Assembly: GCA_945863875.1 (NCBI GenBank)
Contig: CAMBBS010000041.1
Coordinates: forward strand, 1 to 36,932
Length of the DNA stretch: 36,932 bases
DNA from: Desulfopila aestuarii DSM 18488
GTDB taxonomy: Bacteria > Desulfobacterota > Desulfobulbia > Desulfobulbales > Desulfocapsaceae
Direction: 5' to 3'
Below are positions 15,784-22,333 of this stretch, piece by piece (within the stretch, counting starts at the first letter, position 1; each line of letters starts with the position of its first letter). The notes under the pieces are model-generated. The model was not told where the DNA came from. It worked only from the letters and a program-made list of their open reading frames with translations, and ran no database searches. A program made the translations under genes and the position numbers.

Positions 15784-16224
15784 CTACTCCCCCGTGCCGA
15801 AGCGTTTTTTAAGTTTCAGAATATTCCAGCCATCCTTTCGCTGGTAGCTTACCTCGTCCATTGTTTCTTTCATCAGGTAGATTCCATAGCCACTCTCGGG
15901 CGTCTCGGCAAAGTCCGGCGGCATGACCGTGGCAAAATCAAAGGCCGCGTTCTGATCTTTGATCATGACCACCAGGTAATCTTCCTCAAGAGCAAAACAG
16001 ACCTGTAACCTGTGGGCCTCGGCCTTGCCGGCGGGAGAGTATTTGACCGCGTTGGTGCAGGCCTCACCGGCCGCCAGTTCCACCGAATCAAGAAAAACGT
16101 TTTCCTCACCCGGCACCTTGCCGGTAACGATCTGGTAGTAGGCCGCGGCGATGTTTCTCACCGCGATCACCCCCAGTTGCACCTTTTCGAGGGATGCCGG
16201 AGTTGTCAGTTCTATCATATGCAT
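15784..16224 (-). CDS. RsbW/SpoIIAB-like serine kinase (anti-sigma/partner-switch kinase)
   Basis: A 146-residue GHKL ATPase of the HATPase_c_2 type. The N-box is SVELAAGEACTNAVKYS, with E54 and N58 as the expected ATP/Mg ligands. The G1 region is KDQNAAFDF (89-97), slightly degenerate compared with the usual D-x-G-x-G-F-D. The G2-like segment is ESGYGIYLMKETMDEVSY (110-127). In Firmicutes these kinases phosphorylate a STAS antagonist and bind a sigma factor; in many Gram-negatives they control enzymes or diguanylate cyclases instead. Two STAS partners are encoded just upstream (16,215-16,583 and 18,028-18,399). No PP2C phosphatase or sigma factor is in the window. The ATG at 16,224 or the ATG at 16,218 (overlapping the STAS stop as ATGA) may be used. 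Confidence 0.8.
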   Translation of the reverse strand: MHMIELTTPASLEKVQLGVIAVRNIAAAYYQIVTGKVPGEENVFLDSVELAAGEACTNAVKYSPAGKAEAHRLQVCFALEEDYLVVMIKDQNAAFDFATVMPPDFAETPESGYGIYLMKETMDEVSYQRKDGWNILKLKKRFGTGE

Positions 16225-16583
16225 AGAGGCACCCCCTGCACCGCTTCTGCCTGGTAACTGGCGACAGCGGACTCGCTGGAATCATAGATATCAAAGATAC
16301 GGTACACTCTGGTCAACTCGAACACCTTGCGGACTTTATCGCTGAGTGATGCTATTCTGATATCTCCCTGTATTTCCCGCACCCGCCGCAAAGACGTCAC
16401 CAAACTGCCCAGCCCACCGCTGTCAATGTAACTGACCCGGGACAGGTCGATGACGTAACAGGCTACGCCCTGGGCGGTCAGGGTTCTCATCTTTTCCTTG
16501 AAGTCATCGGCCGCGCCGGCGTCAAAACGGCCCTGCAAAGAGAGAAGCATACTGTTGGTTTTACGCAGCGAAGTGATTTCCAT
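16215..16583 (-). CDS. STAS-domain anti-anti-sigma-like protein (SpoIIAA type)
   Basis: A 122-residue single STAS domain. VIDLSRVSYIDSGGLGSLV (44-62) contains the conserved D54-S55 pair; S55 aligns with the Ser phosphorylated in SpoIIAA/RsbV. The tail LTRVYRIFDIYDSSESAVASY is also typical. When dephosphorylated, such proteins bind the RsbW-like kinase and release its other partner. The stop overlaps the start region of the kinase gene, which argues that the two are made in a fixed ratio and are partners. Thirteen bases separate it from the preceding nucleotidyltransferase-like gene. Confidence 0.87.
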   Translation of the reverse strand: MEITSLRKTNSMLLSLQGRFDAGAADDFKEKMRTLTAQGVACYVIDLSRVSYIDSGGLGSLVTSLRRVREIQGDIRIASLSDKVRKVFELTRVYRIFDIYDSSESAVASYQAEAVQGVPLCI

Positions 16584-16596
16584 TGTCTATCTCCGA

Positions 16597-18015
16597 TTAA
16601 AGCGGCAGGCTTTGCGCTGGTTTATCTGTTGCATGGGCTGAGGTATTAGACCAGACGATCTTTTGCAGTATCCGCATGTCATGTCCCAGACCCCGGTTTG
16701 CGGCGTGATAGCGCTCAGCTATCTCTTCTTCCATTGAGCCCGGAAGCACATCCTCACTGTCCGAATACGCAAATGCCCCCGGCAGATACTCTGGGAAACC
16801 ACGCAGCAGCTCCCGATTAGCCCGGTGGTCGGCAAGGAGCCGATTGCCCACCAGGAGCAACTTTCCACGGATAACCGCGGCGAGCAGAGGAAATGTAGCC
16901 AGGCCCAGGGCGGAAAAGAGTTTTCCGGCTAGGCTGTGCCGATTGTTGCGGACCACGGGCAAGGCCAGGCAATCGCCTCTTTCGGTCAGCAGAAAGTTCC
17001 TGTATTCAAGGTGCCAGTCATGCTGGATTTTTTGCAGGCCGGCAAGGAGGTAATAGGGCACAACCCATACTGCCGCAAGGAGCATAGCCAGGAGGGTGCC
17101 GACCACGCGGCCGCCGTATCCCGGTGTTTGCGGGGTGATCGGCGAGAGAAGACAGCCGTCCTCAATGTCGAGAATAGCCCCGTCCCGTGGTGAGATAACA
17201 CGATCCCCGCTGATAATTCGCTCCGACAGAAACAGTTCCCGCCCCAGATAGCTTCCTTGCTGGACAATGCTCCGCTTTACCTGGGTACCGCTGTCGATAA
17301 TCACCCTGGAACCAATGACCACACCGGGGCCGATCTGTGCATTGCCAAGCAACCGTACATTGTCGCCGATGATTACCGGCGGGACGATCGCCACACCTCT
17401 GCTTATTTCGACGTTCTGCCCAAGAAGAATGCCGCGATCCGTGCCATAACCAGGCAGAACATAATGCGCCTGCTCAGCCTCGAGCACCTGCAGGCTTATC
17501 TGAAAAAGATCGTCGAGGCAGGTCAGAGGAGAAAGAGCAAAATCCTGGGCCAAAGAACCGTCGGAGATGCTCTTCATGCAGCGGATATCTTCGGTGACAA
17601 GAACTGTTCCCGAGGCACAACTGCTCAACAGGCCAGTATCGACGCCGGCCAAAGGATCACACCCCTTGGCTTTGTCATAGTGGATAAACAGGAAACCATC
17701 GATGAGCAGCAAAGGAACTGCATGACAAAACGTACTGTTTTTCAAAAGAAGAGAGTCAATCGATTCGTCTGCCTTCATCAGAGAGTAACTGATGTCAAGC
17801 CCCCACCGTTCACCACCCGCGAAATAGGTCTCAATATCCGGACCGGACTCATCCACCACTATCCGCACCTCGGTGCACCCGCAGAGCATGGCGAAATCCA
17901 GTTTGAATTCCAGTAAGGGCTTATTGCAGATGGTCACCATGGCAGGATGGTGGCCAGGGTAAAATTCCCGAAGCCAGCCACAGTCACGTTCCCGGAATAT
18001 GATAAGTGCCTTCAT
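16597..18015 (-). CDS. Degenerate nucleotidyltransferase + beta-helix + sugar-transferase-like membrane protein
   Basis: A 472-residue protein with three parts. Residues 1-190 follow a sugar nucleotidyltransferase (M-K-A-L-I-I..., N-K-P-L-L-E-F-K-L, then TEVRIVVDES), but the GGxGTR loop and the PKxM lysine that bind the nucleotide are absent. Residues about 195-270 are hexapeptide beta-helix repeats (GDNVRLLGNAQIGPGVVIG). A membrane segment follows at about 302-325. The rest resembles the cytoplasmic part of undecaprenyl-phosphate sugar transferases, with LLLVGNRLL (386-394) where these enzymes have SLVGPRP, and a C-terminal DMRILQKIVWS. The KFRSM and DELPQ motifs are missing, so catalysis is unlikely. 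It sits between two STAS genes and could be a regulatory or scaffolding subunit of the priming enzyme; that is inference. Confidence 0.6.
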   Translation of the reverse strand: MKALIIFRERDCGWLREFYPGHHPAMVTICNKPLLEFKLDFAMLCGCTEVRIVVDESGPDIETYFAGGERWGLDISYSLMKADESIDSLLLKNSTFCHAVPLLLIDGFLFIHYDKAKGCDPLAGVDTGLLSSCASGTVLVTEDIRCMKSISDGSLAQDFALSPLTCLDDLFQISLQVLEAEQAHYVLPGYGTDRGILLGQNVEISRGVAIVPPVIIGDNVRLLGNAQIGPGVVIGSRVIIDSGTQVKRSIVQQGSYLGRELFLSERIISGDRVISPRDGAILDIEDGCLLSPITPQTPGYGGRVVGTLLAMLLAAVWVVPYYLLAGLQKIQHDWHLEYRNFLLTERGDCLALPVVRNNRHSLAGKLFSALGLATFPLLAAVIRGKLLLVGNRLLADHRANRELLRGFPEYLPGAFAYSDSEDVLPGSMEEEIAERYHAANRGLGHDMRILQKIVWSNTSAHATDKPAQSLPL

Positions 18016-18027
18016 GGGGTGATTTCC

Positions 18028-18399
18028 TCAGGTATGGATGGTACTGGCTGCATCTGCCGGATGTTCAAGAAAGGAAGCCAGCGCCTCCTCCACCGTCGCA
18101 AATATCTGAAACACCTTGTCAACCCGGGTAAGCTCCAGGAGCATTCCCACCCTCGGCGTCAGTGCCGCCAGACGAATATCGCCGCCTTCCCCGAGAACCT
18201 TGCGCAGACAGGAGACGAAGACGCCGAGGCCGCTTGAATCCATGTAGGCAAGAGCGCTACAGTCAAACACCAGGCATGGCCCATCATCGACAATCCGAGC
18301 CGCTATTTCCTTGCGGAATGCGGCAGAGGTGGAACTGTCCAGCCGGCCTGACAAGGCAACAAGCTGTGTCTTGCCACTCATCCGATAGGTATTCTTCAT
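18028..18399 (-). CDS. STAS-domain anti-anti-sigma-like protein (SpoIIAA type)
   Basis: A 123-residue STAS domain with LVFDCSALAYMDSSGLGVFV, whose D54-S55 pair and GLG turn match the phosphorylation site of SpoIIAA. It is clearly related to the other STAS protein of this unit, but the two differ through most of their length. They may have separate partners or compete for the same RsbW-like kinase. It starts two bases after the stop of the priming sugar transferase. The ATG at 18,399 has GGGG about ten bases upstream; the open frame's TTG at 18,405 is less likely. Confidence 0.87.
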   Translation of the reverse strand: MKNTYRMSGKTQLVALSGRLDSSTSAAFRKEIAARIVDDGPCLVFDCSALAYMDSSGLGVFVSCLRKVLGEGGDIRLAALTPRVGMLLELTRVDKVFQIFATVEEALASFLEHPADAASTIHT

Positions 18400-18401
18400 T
18401 A

Positions 18402-19115
18402 TCAATATGCCCCTTTTCCCGCCAGGACGGCAGGGATAGTACGTAATAATATATGGATGTCTTTTCTCAAACTGGTGCTTTTGATGTATTCAAGGTCAAG
18501 ATGCACCTGGCCTGTAAACGGGATATCACTTCGGCCACTCACCTGCCAGATACAGGTAATACCGGGCAGTGCATGGAGCCGCTTTCGCTGTTCCAGGGTA
18601 TACAGGGCAACTTCACCGGGCAGGGCCGGCCGTGGGCCGACCAGGCTCATGTCACCACGCAACACATTGAAAAGCTGCGGTAACTCGTCAATACTGAATT
18701 TCCTGATGACCTTGCCCGTTTTGGTCACCCGTGGATCGTCTTTCATTTTAAAAATGACACCGTCTTTCGACTCGTTTTTTGCGCCAAGCTCGACCTTCAT
18801 CGTATCTGCTCCGACCACCATGGAACGAAATTTGAAAAACCGGAAATGACGGCCATCTTTTCCGACCCTGATCTGCGAATAGAATACCGGTCCAGGATTC
18901 TCCAGGTAAATAAGGAGGGCGGTAACGGTAAATATCGGCAAAGATAGGACCAGGGCAGTGGCCGTCACCAGGTAATCAAAAAGCCGTTTTACCCGCTTGG
19001 TCCAGATTATCGTTTGTTGCCAGACGAGGATTTTGGCGCGGTATTGCCGTGGTGATAATGACCGTGACAACGCATCGAGCATTTTATAGCGTTGTTCCGT
19101 GTGTTGTGCGTTCAT
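18402..19115 (-). CDS. Undecaprenyl-phosphate sugar-1-phosphate transferase (priming enzyme)
   Basis: A 237-residue short-form bacterial sugar transferase (PglC/WcaJ catalytic-domain type). One hydrophobic segment lies at about 45-72, probably a re-entrant membrane helix. It is followed by NPGPVFYSQIRVGKDG, KFRSM (95-99), S-I-D-E-L-P-Q-L-F-N-V-L-R-G-D-M-S-L-V-G-P-R-P (141-163, with the catalytic D143-E144 pair) and LPGITCIWQVSGRSD. It transfers a sugar-1-phosphate from a UDP-sugar to undecaprenyl phosphate and starts the repeat unit. All catalytic motifs are present, unlike the two degenerate relatives in this cluster. The ATG at 19,115 has a GGAG site about eight bases upstream; the gene begins 15 bases after the WecG-like gene. 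Confidence 0.92.
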   Translation of the reverse strand: MNAQHTEQRYKMLDALSRSLSPRQYRAKILVWQQTIIWTKRVKRLFDYLVTATALVLSLPIFTVTALLIYLENPGPVFYSQIRVGKDGRHFRFFKFRSMVVGADTMKVELGAKNESKDGVIFKMKDDPRVTKTGKVIRKFSIDELPQLFNVLRGDMSLVGPRPALPGEVALYTLEQRKRLHALPGITCIWQVSGRSDIPFTGQVHLDLEYIKSTSLRKDIHILLRTIPAVLAGKGAY

Positions 19116-19130
19116 AGCCTTACTCCGTCA

Positions 19131-20474
19131 TCAATTTCTTCGAGAACCAATTTTCCACCGCAGTACCCGAAAGAGAAACAGCGGGTTGCCGATCACGTAG
19201 CGCTTCCACATACGGCCGGGTTCCTGGAGTATGCGGTACAGCCATTCCAGGCCCATTTCCCGCAGCCACCGCGGCGCCCGCCGGGTATTGCCCGAATAGA
19301 AATCGAAGAGGCCGCCAACACCAAGAACCGCCCCGGCCTGCAGTCTGCCCCTGTTGGCGGCAATCCATTTTTCTTGCAAGGGTGCACCAAAGGCGACCAG
19401 GACAATATCCGCCCCGGATGCATTGATCACCTCAAGCACTGCTGAATTTTCTTTTTCATGGTGGAAAAAACCATGATGGGTGCCGGCGACCGTCACGGTA
19501 TATTTCTCGGTAATATTGTCAGCCATGACCTCCGCCACCCCGGGGCGCCCCCCGAGCAGAAAAAGTTTATATCCCTTGGCCGCGGCCATGGCACAGAGAT
19601 AGGGGAGCATGTCGGTGCCGTTGACGTTTTCTTTTAAGGGGCTGCCCATCAACTTGCAGGCCAGGGTCAGGCCGATACCGTCGGGAAAAACGTTCTCCGC
19701 CTTGGCCAAAATCTCCTGATAATCTCCGTCGGCAAAGGTTTTATTGAGGCAGTCCGGATTGACAAAATAGCAAGCCTCACTTCCGTGCCCGGTTGCCACC
19801 ATCTTGTCGATGAGTGCGACGGCCTCGACCATGGTCAGATTGGCAAATTTGATGCCAAAGAGATCTATGGTTCCCTGGATGGGGCGGGTACGGCTCGCAA
19901 AAAACCAGGCGGGCAAGGCGCGCAGCAGGAGAAAAAGATCGGCGGCCGGTTTTTTCGTAAAGCGATATTCCCATTCGGTGGCCAAACGCCCCTCATGGCC
20001 GATATTGCTGCTGCGGCGAATATACCACAGCGAGATAATTCCAGGCCTGGAACCTAAAAGATAGCCACTTTCCGGGCCAAATCGGTGCGTCGCCACCTCC
20101 TCCATGCTCGCTCCGACAAGACCTATTTTTCCGCTAACCACAGGGTAAAGCAGGGCAAGATTGGCGACGGCAGGCCAGGCAACGGCGAAGGTCGAGACGG
20201 CCAGCGGCTTTCCCCTGCGGCCAACGATGATTTTTCGCTGAAAAACATCTTTGCCGGTAAGTCCCTGCCGGAGCATCAGCAGACCGTGCAGCGGCAAGGT
20301 CAGACCGCAGCCCAGGACGAGGCTGATCAGCAGTTCAACAAGGCGGTAGAGCAATCCAGTGCAGCGCAGGCCCACCCTGAACACGGTTCTCATCCGCAGG
20401 AAACGATACGACAGCCGCAATCGCTGTTCCAGTTTATCGAGGTTGTCAGCTATGACGACCGGTGCTTCCTTCAT
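19131..20474 (-). CDS. Sugar-transferase-like domain fused to WecG/TagA/CpsF glycosyltransferase (GT26)
   Basis: A 447-residue fusion. Residues 1-195 resemble a sugar transferase (membrane segment about 42-68, K-I-G-L-V-G-A-S near 117, then SRPGIISLW and a distal R-A-L-P-A-W-F). The K-F-R-S-M and D-E-L-P-Q motifs are lost. Residues about 200-447 are a full WecG-type domain: YFVNPDC, FPDGIGLTLACKLMG (D265), ENVNGTDMLPYL, VAFGAPLQEKW, and GLEWLYRILQEPGRMWKRY near the C-terminus. GT26 enzymes add the second sugar to a lipid-diphosphate sugar. It is the first gene of the ten-gene unit, 15 bases before the complete priming enzyme, so the two probably act in sequence. The ATG at 20,474 has AAGG upstream; the frame extends to 20,567 without better support. 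Confidence 0.87.
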   Translation of the reverse strand: MKEAPVVIADNLDKLEQRLRLSYRFLRMRTVFRVGLRCTGLLYRLVELLISLVLGCGLTLPLHGLLMLRQGLTGKDVFQRKIIVGRRGKPLAVSTFAVAWPAVANLALLYPVVSGKIGLVGASMEEVATHRFGPESGYLLGSRPGIISLWYIRRSSNIGHEGRLATEWEYRFTKKPAADLFLLLRALPAWFFASRTRPIQGTIDLFGIKFANLTMVEAVALIDKMVATGHGSEACYFVNPDCLNKTFADGDYQEILAKAENVFPDGIGLTLACKLMGSPLKENVNGTDMLPYLCAMAAAKGYKLFLLGGRPGVAEVMADNITEKYTVTVAGTHHGFFHHEKENSAVLEVINASGADIVLVAFGAPLQEKWIAANRGRLQAGAVLGVGGLFDFYSGNTRRAPRWLREMGLEWLYRILQEPGRMWKRYVIGNPLFLFRVLRWKIGSRRN

Positions 20475-20546
20475 GAAGTGCCTTGCCCCTGGGAGAAGTT
20501 GCCTGCTTACCCGGACTTTTCGCCCAGGGTATTTCCATCCGTCCCA

Positions 20547-20562
20547 AGCAAGAGGTATGCCA
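20547..20562 (-). promoter_or_regulatory. Sigma-54 (-24/-12) promoter of the ten-gene EPS unit
   Basis: The minus strand reads TGGCATACCTCTTGCT, preceded by T as in the extended consensus. It matches TGGCACG-N4-TTGCW at all but two positions and has the required ten bases between GG and GC. The predicted start is near 20,536, about 60 bases before the first gene of the unit. Confidence 0.7.
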
Positions 20563-20780
20563 AACAATCTTCAACGAGACAACAGGCTGATATAAATTGT
20601 GTTTTTTTCCACGACCCTCCATCCCTGCCTTGCAACGGCCTCTTATAATGAAAGAAAACGAAAAACCGATCTCTAAATTTGAGAGCAGATGCACCTTTTT
20701 CCTGGAAATATTGATAACCTTAACCTATACTCGCAGCAATCAACACATCGCCTCCTGGGAGCATTGCCCCGGGAACAATT

Positions 20781-20810
20781 TTGACGCCATTTTTCTCGCG
20801 AGCTTATAAC
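20781..20810 (+). promoter_or_regulatory. Sigma-70-type promoter of the NtrC-family regulator
   Basis: TTGACG (20,781-20,786) and TATAAC (20,805-20,810) are separated by 18 bases. They lie about 48 bases before the ATG at 20,858, facing the regulator gene. Confidence 0.55.
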
Positions 20811-20857
20811 AGCATGGAGAAATCACAATATTATGGCTGACATCAGGTGAGATAACC

Positions 20858-22204
20858 ATGCAAGATGCAACAAGCTTCACACTTCTCGTCGTCGATGATG
20901 AGCAATCCGTGCTGCAGTCCCTGAAACGCTTTTTCGCAAAATCGGGGTTTCAGGTGCTGCTCGCCAATAATGGTCAGAAAGGCCTTGAACTCCTCTCTCT
21001 TCACCATATCGATCTCCTGCTGCTTGATCTGGTAATGCCGGGCATGGACGGCCTGACCGTTCTTCGAGAAGCAAAAAAAATGTCCCCCGCCTTGAAGGTC
21101 ATTATCCAGACCGGCCACGGGGGGATAAACGAAGCGGTGGAGGCAGTCAAAAACGGCGCCTCCGATTTTCTCGTCAAGGGAGATTCCCCGGAAATTTTAC
21201 GCACCAGGGTTGGTCTGATCCATGAACAGTGGCAACTGCGCATGGACAACAAGGTGCTGCGTGGGGAGAGCAATATCTTTGATTTTGACAAACTGACAGG
21301 CGCCTCTTCGGCGATGACCAAGCTCAAGGAAATGATTGTCAGGGTTGCTCCGACGGAAACAACGGTGCTTATCCAGGGGGAAAGCGGCACCGGCAAGGAA
21401 CTCGTCGCCCAGGCCCTCCACCACCACAGCCAACGGCGAAATCGTCCCTATATCGTCGTGGATTGCGCAACAATCAGCGAGACCGTGATCGAATCAGAGC
21501 TTTTCGGACATGAAAAGGGGGCCTTCACCGGGGCTGACACATCCACCGGGGGACTGGTCCGTGCCGCCGACACAGGCACCCTGTTCTTTGATGAAATTGG
21601 CGAACTCTCCCCGGGTGTTCAGGCGAAACTCCTGCGAATTATTCAGGAACGAACCGTCCGACCGGTGGGTTCAACCAAAAACCATCAGGTCGACATCCGT
21701 ATCATTGCCGCAACAAACAGGAATCTCCTCGAAGAAGCCGCCGAAAAAAGATTCCGCCAGGATCTCTACTACCGGTTGAGCACGGTAACACTCACTGTCC
21801 CGCCCCTGCGGGAACGTGAAGGGGATATAGCCCAACTCACCACCAAAATCCTCGACTATTACCATAAGGCTGAAGCCCCCGTGCCGTCCGTCACCGACAG
21901 GACCCAGCAGCTCCTTGACCGCTACGATTGGCCAGGGAATGTTCGGGAACTGGAGAACGTCCTGCGGGGTGCCCTGGTATTTGCCGACGAGGGCAAGATT
22001 ACCCCCCGAGACCTTCCCCCCGCCGTTGGTGTCCAGGGGAGCTCCGAAGAGGCCAAGGTCAAAAATGGCAGCCTGGCAGCCTATGAACTTGCGGCAATAA
22101 AAAATGCCCTCGCCGAAGCCGGCAACAATCGCAGTCAGGCAGCTAAAATTCTCGACATTGCCGAGGCAACACTGTATCGGAAAATAAAAAATTACCGCTT
22201 GTAG
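20858..22204 (+). CDS. NtrC-family sigma-54-dependent response regulator
   Basis: A 448-residue protein. It has a receiver domain (VVDDE at 11-15; phosphoacceptor D57 in [13 protein letters not shown]; Lys at 107 in LVKGD, where Gly replaces the usual Pro after this Lys). An AAA+ domain follows, with Walker A GESGTGKE (174-181), GAFTGA (221-226, the loop that touches sigma-54) and Walker [10 protein letters not shown] (243-251). A Fis-type helix-turn-helix is near the end ([22 protein letters not shown]). Such proteins hydrolyse ATP to open sigma-54 promoters after phosphorylation. It is divergent from the EPS cluster, whose promoters carry -24/-12 motifs, so it is the obvious candidate activator; PrsR-type regulators of other EPS loci are a known parallel. 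Its likely kinase is the convergent PAS kinase. Confidence 0.93.
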   Translation: MQDATSFTLLVVDDEQSVLQSLKRFFAKSGFQVLLANNGQKGLELLSLHHIDLLLLDLVMPGMDGLTVLREAKKMSPALKVIIQTGHGGINEAVEAVKNGASDFLVKGDSPEILRTRVGLIHEQWQLRMDNKVLRGESNIFDFDKLTGASSAMTKLKEMIVRVAPTETTVLIQGESGTGKELVAQALHHHSQRRNRPYIVVDCATISETVIESELFGHEKGAFTGADTSTGGLVRAADTGTLFFDEIGELSPGVQAKLLRIIQERTVRPVGSTKNHQVDIRIIAATNRNLLEEAAEKRFRQDLYYRLSTVTLTVPPLREREGDIAQLTTKILDYYHKAEAPVPSVTDRTQQLLDRYDWPGNVRELENVLRGALVFADEGKITPRDLPPAVGVQGSSEEAKVKNGSLAAYELAAIKNALAEAGNNRSQAAKILDIAEATLYRKIKNYRL

Positions 22205-22252
22205 CCTGGCCAACCGACTGCGGAGCCCATGGCTTCCTCTCACCCACCCCTG

Positions 22253-22272
22253 GTGCCAGACCGGCCTGGCAC
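22253..22272. terminator. Hairpin between convergent genes
   Basis: GTGCCAG and CTGGCAC form a perfect seven-base stem with a six-base loop, about 50 bases past the regulator stop and 60 bases past the kinase stop. No T run follows on either strand. It may be a weak or factor-assisted terminator. Confidence 0.3.
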
Positions 22273-22333
22273 TGGCTGGTCTGATCGCTGTCCCCTCACT
22301 GGTGTTGCGTTTCATGCAAACATTTACCCAATG

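Larger units (their letters stand above)
20475..20857. other. Divergent control region between the EPS unit and the sigma-54 activator
   Basis: No credible gene is present. It holds a sigma-54 promoter for the EPS side (20,547-20,562) and a sigma-70 promoter for the activator side (20,781-20,810). Between them, at about 20,668-20,690, an imperfect inverted repeat (ATCTCT...AGAGCAGAT) lies roughly 105-130 bases upstream of the EPS -24 element, where activator binding sites are usual. Its role as a binding site is a guess. Confidence 0.55.

Noticed and set aside
14860-16008. Long plus-strand open frame (382 codons) opposite the GT2 and RsbW-like genes
   Set aside because: It is a shadow of two real genes whose motifs are unambiguous; GC-rich third positions keep the antisense frame open.
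2797-20474. Exosortase/PEP-CTERM-type EPS locus
   Set aside because: Sigma-54 control and the gene set are reminiscent of such loci, but no exosortase-like membrane protein or PEP-CTERM substrate is encoded in the window.
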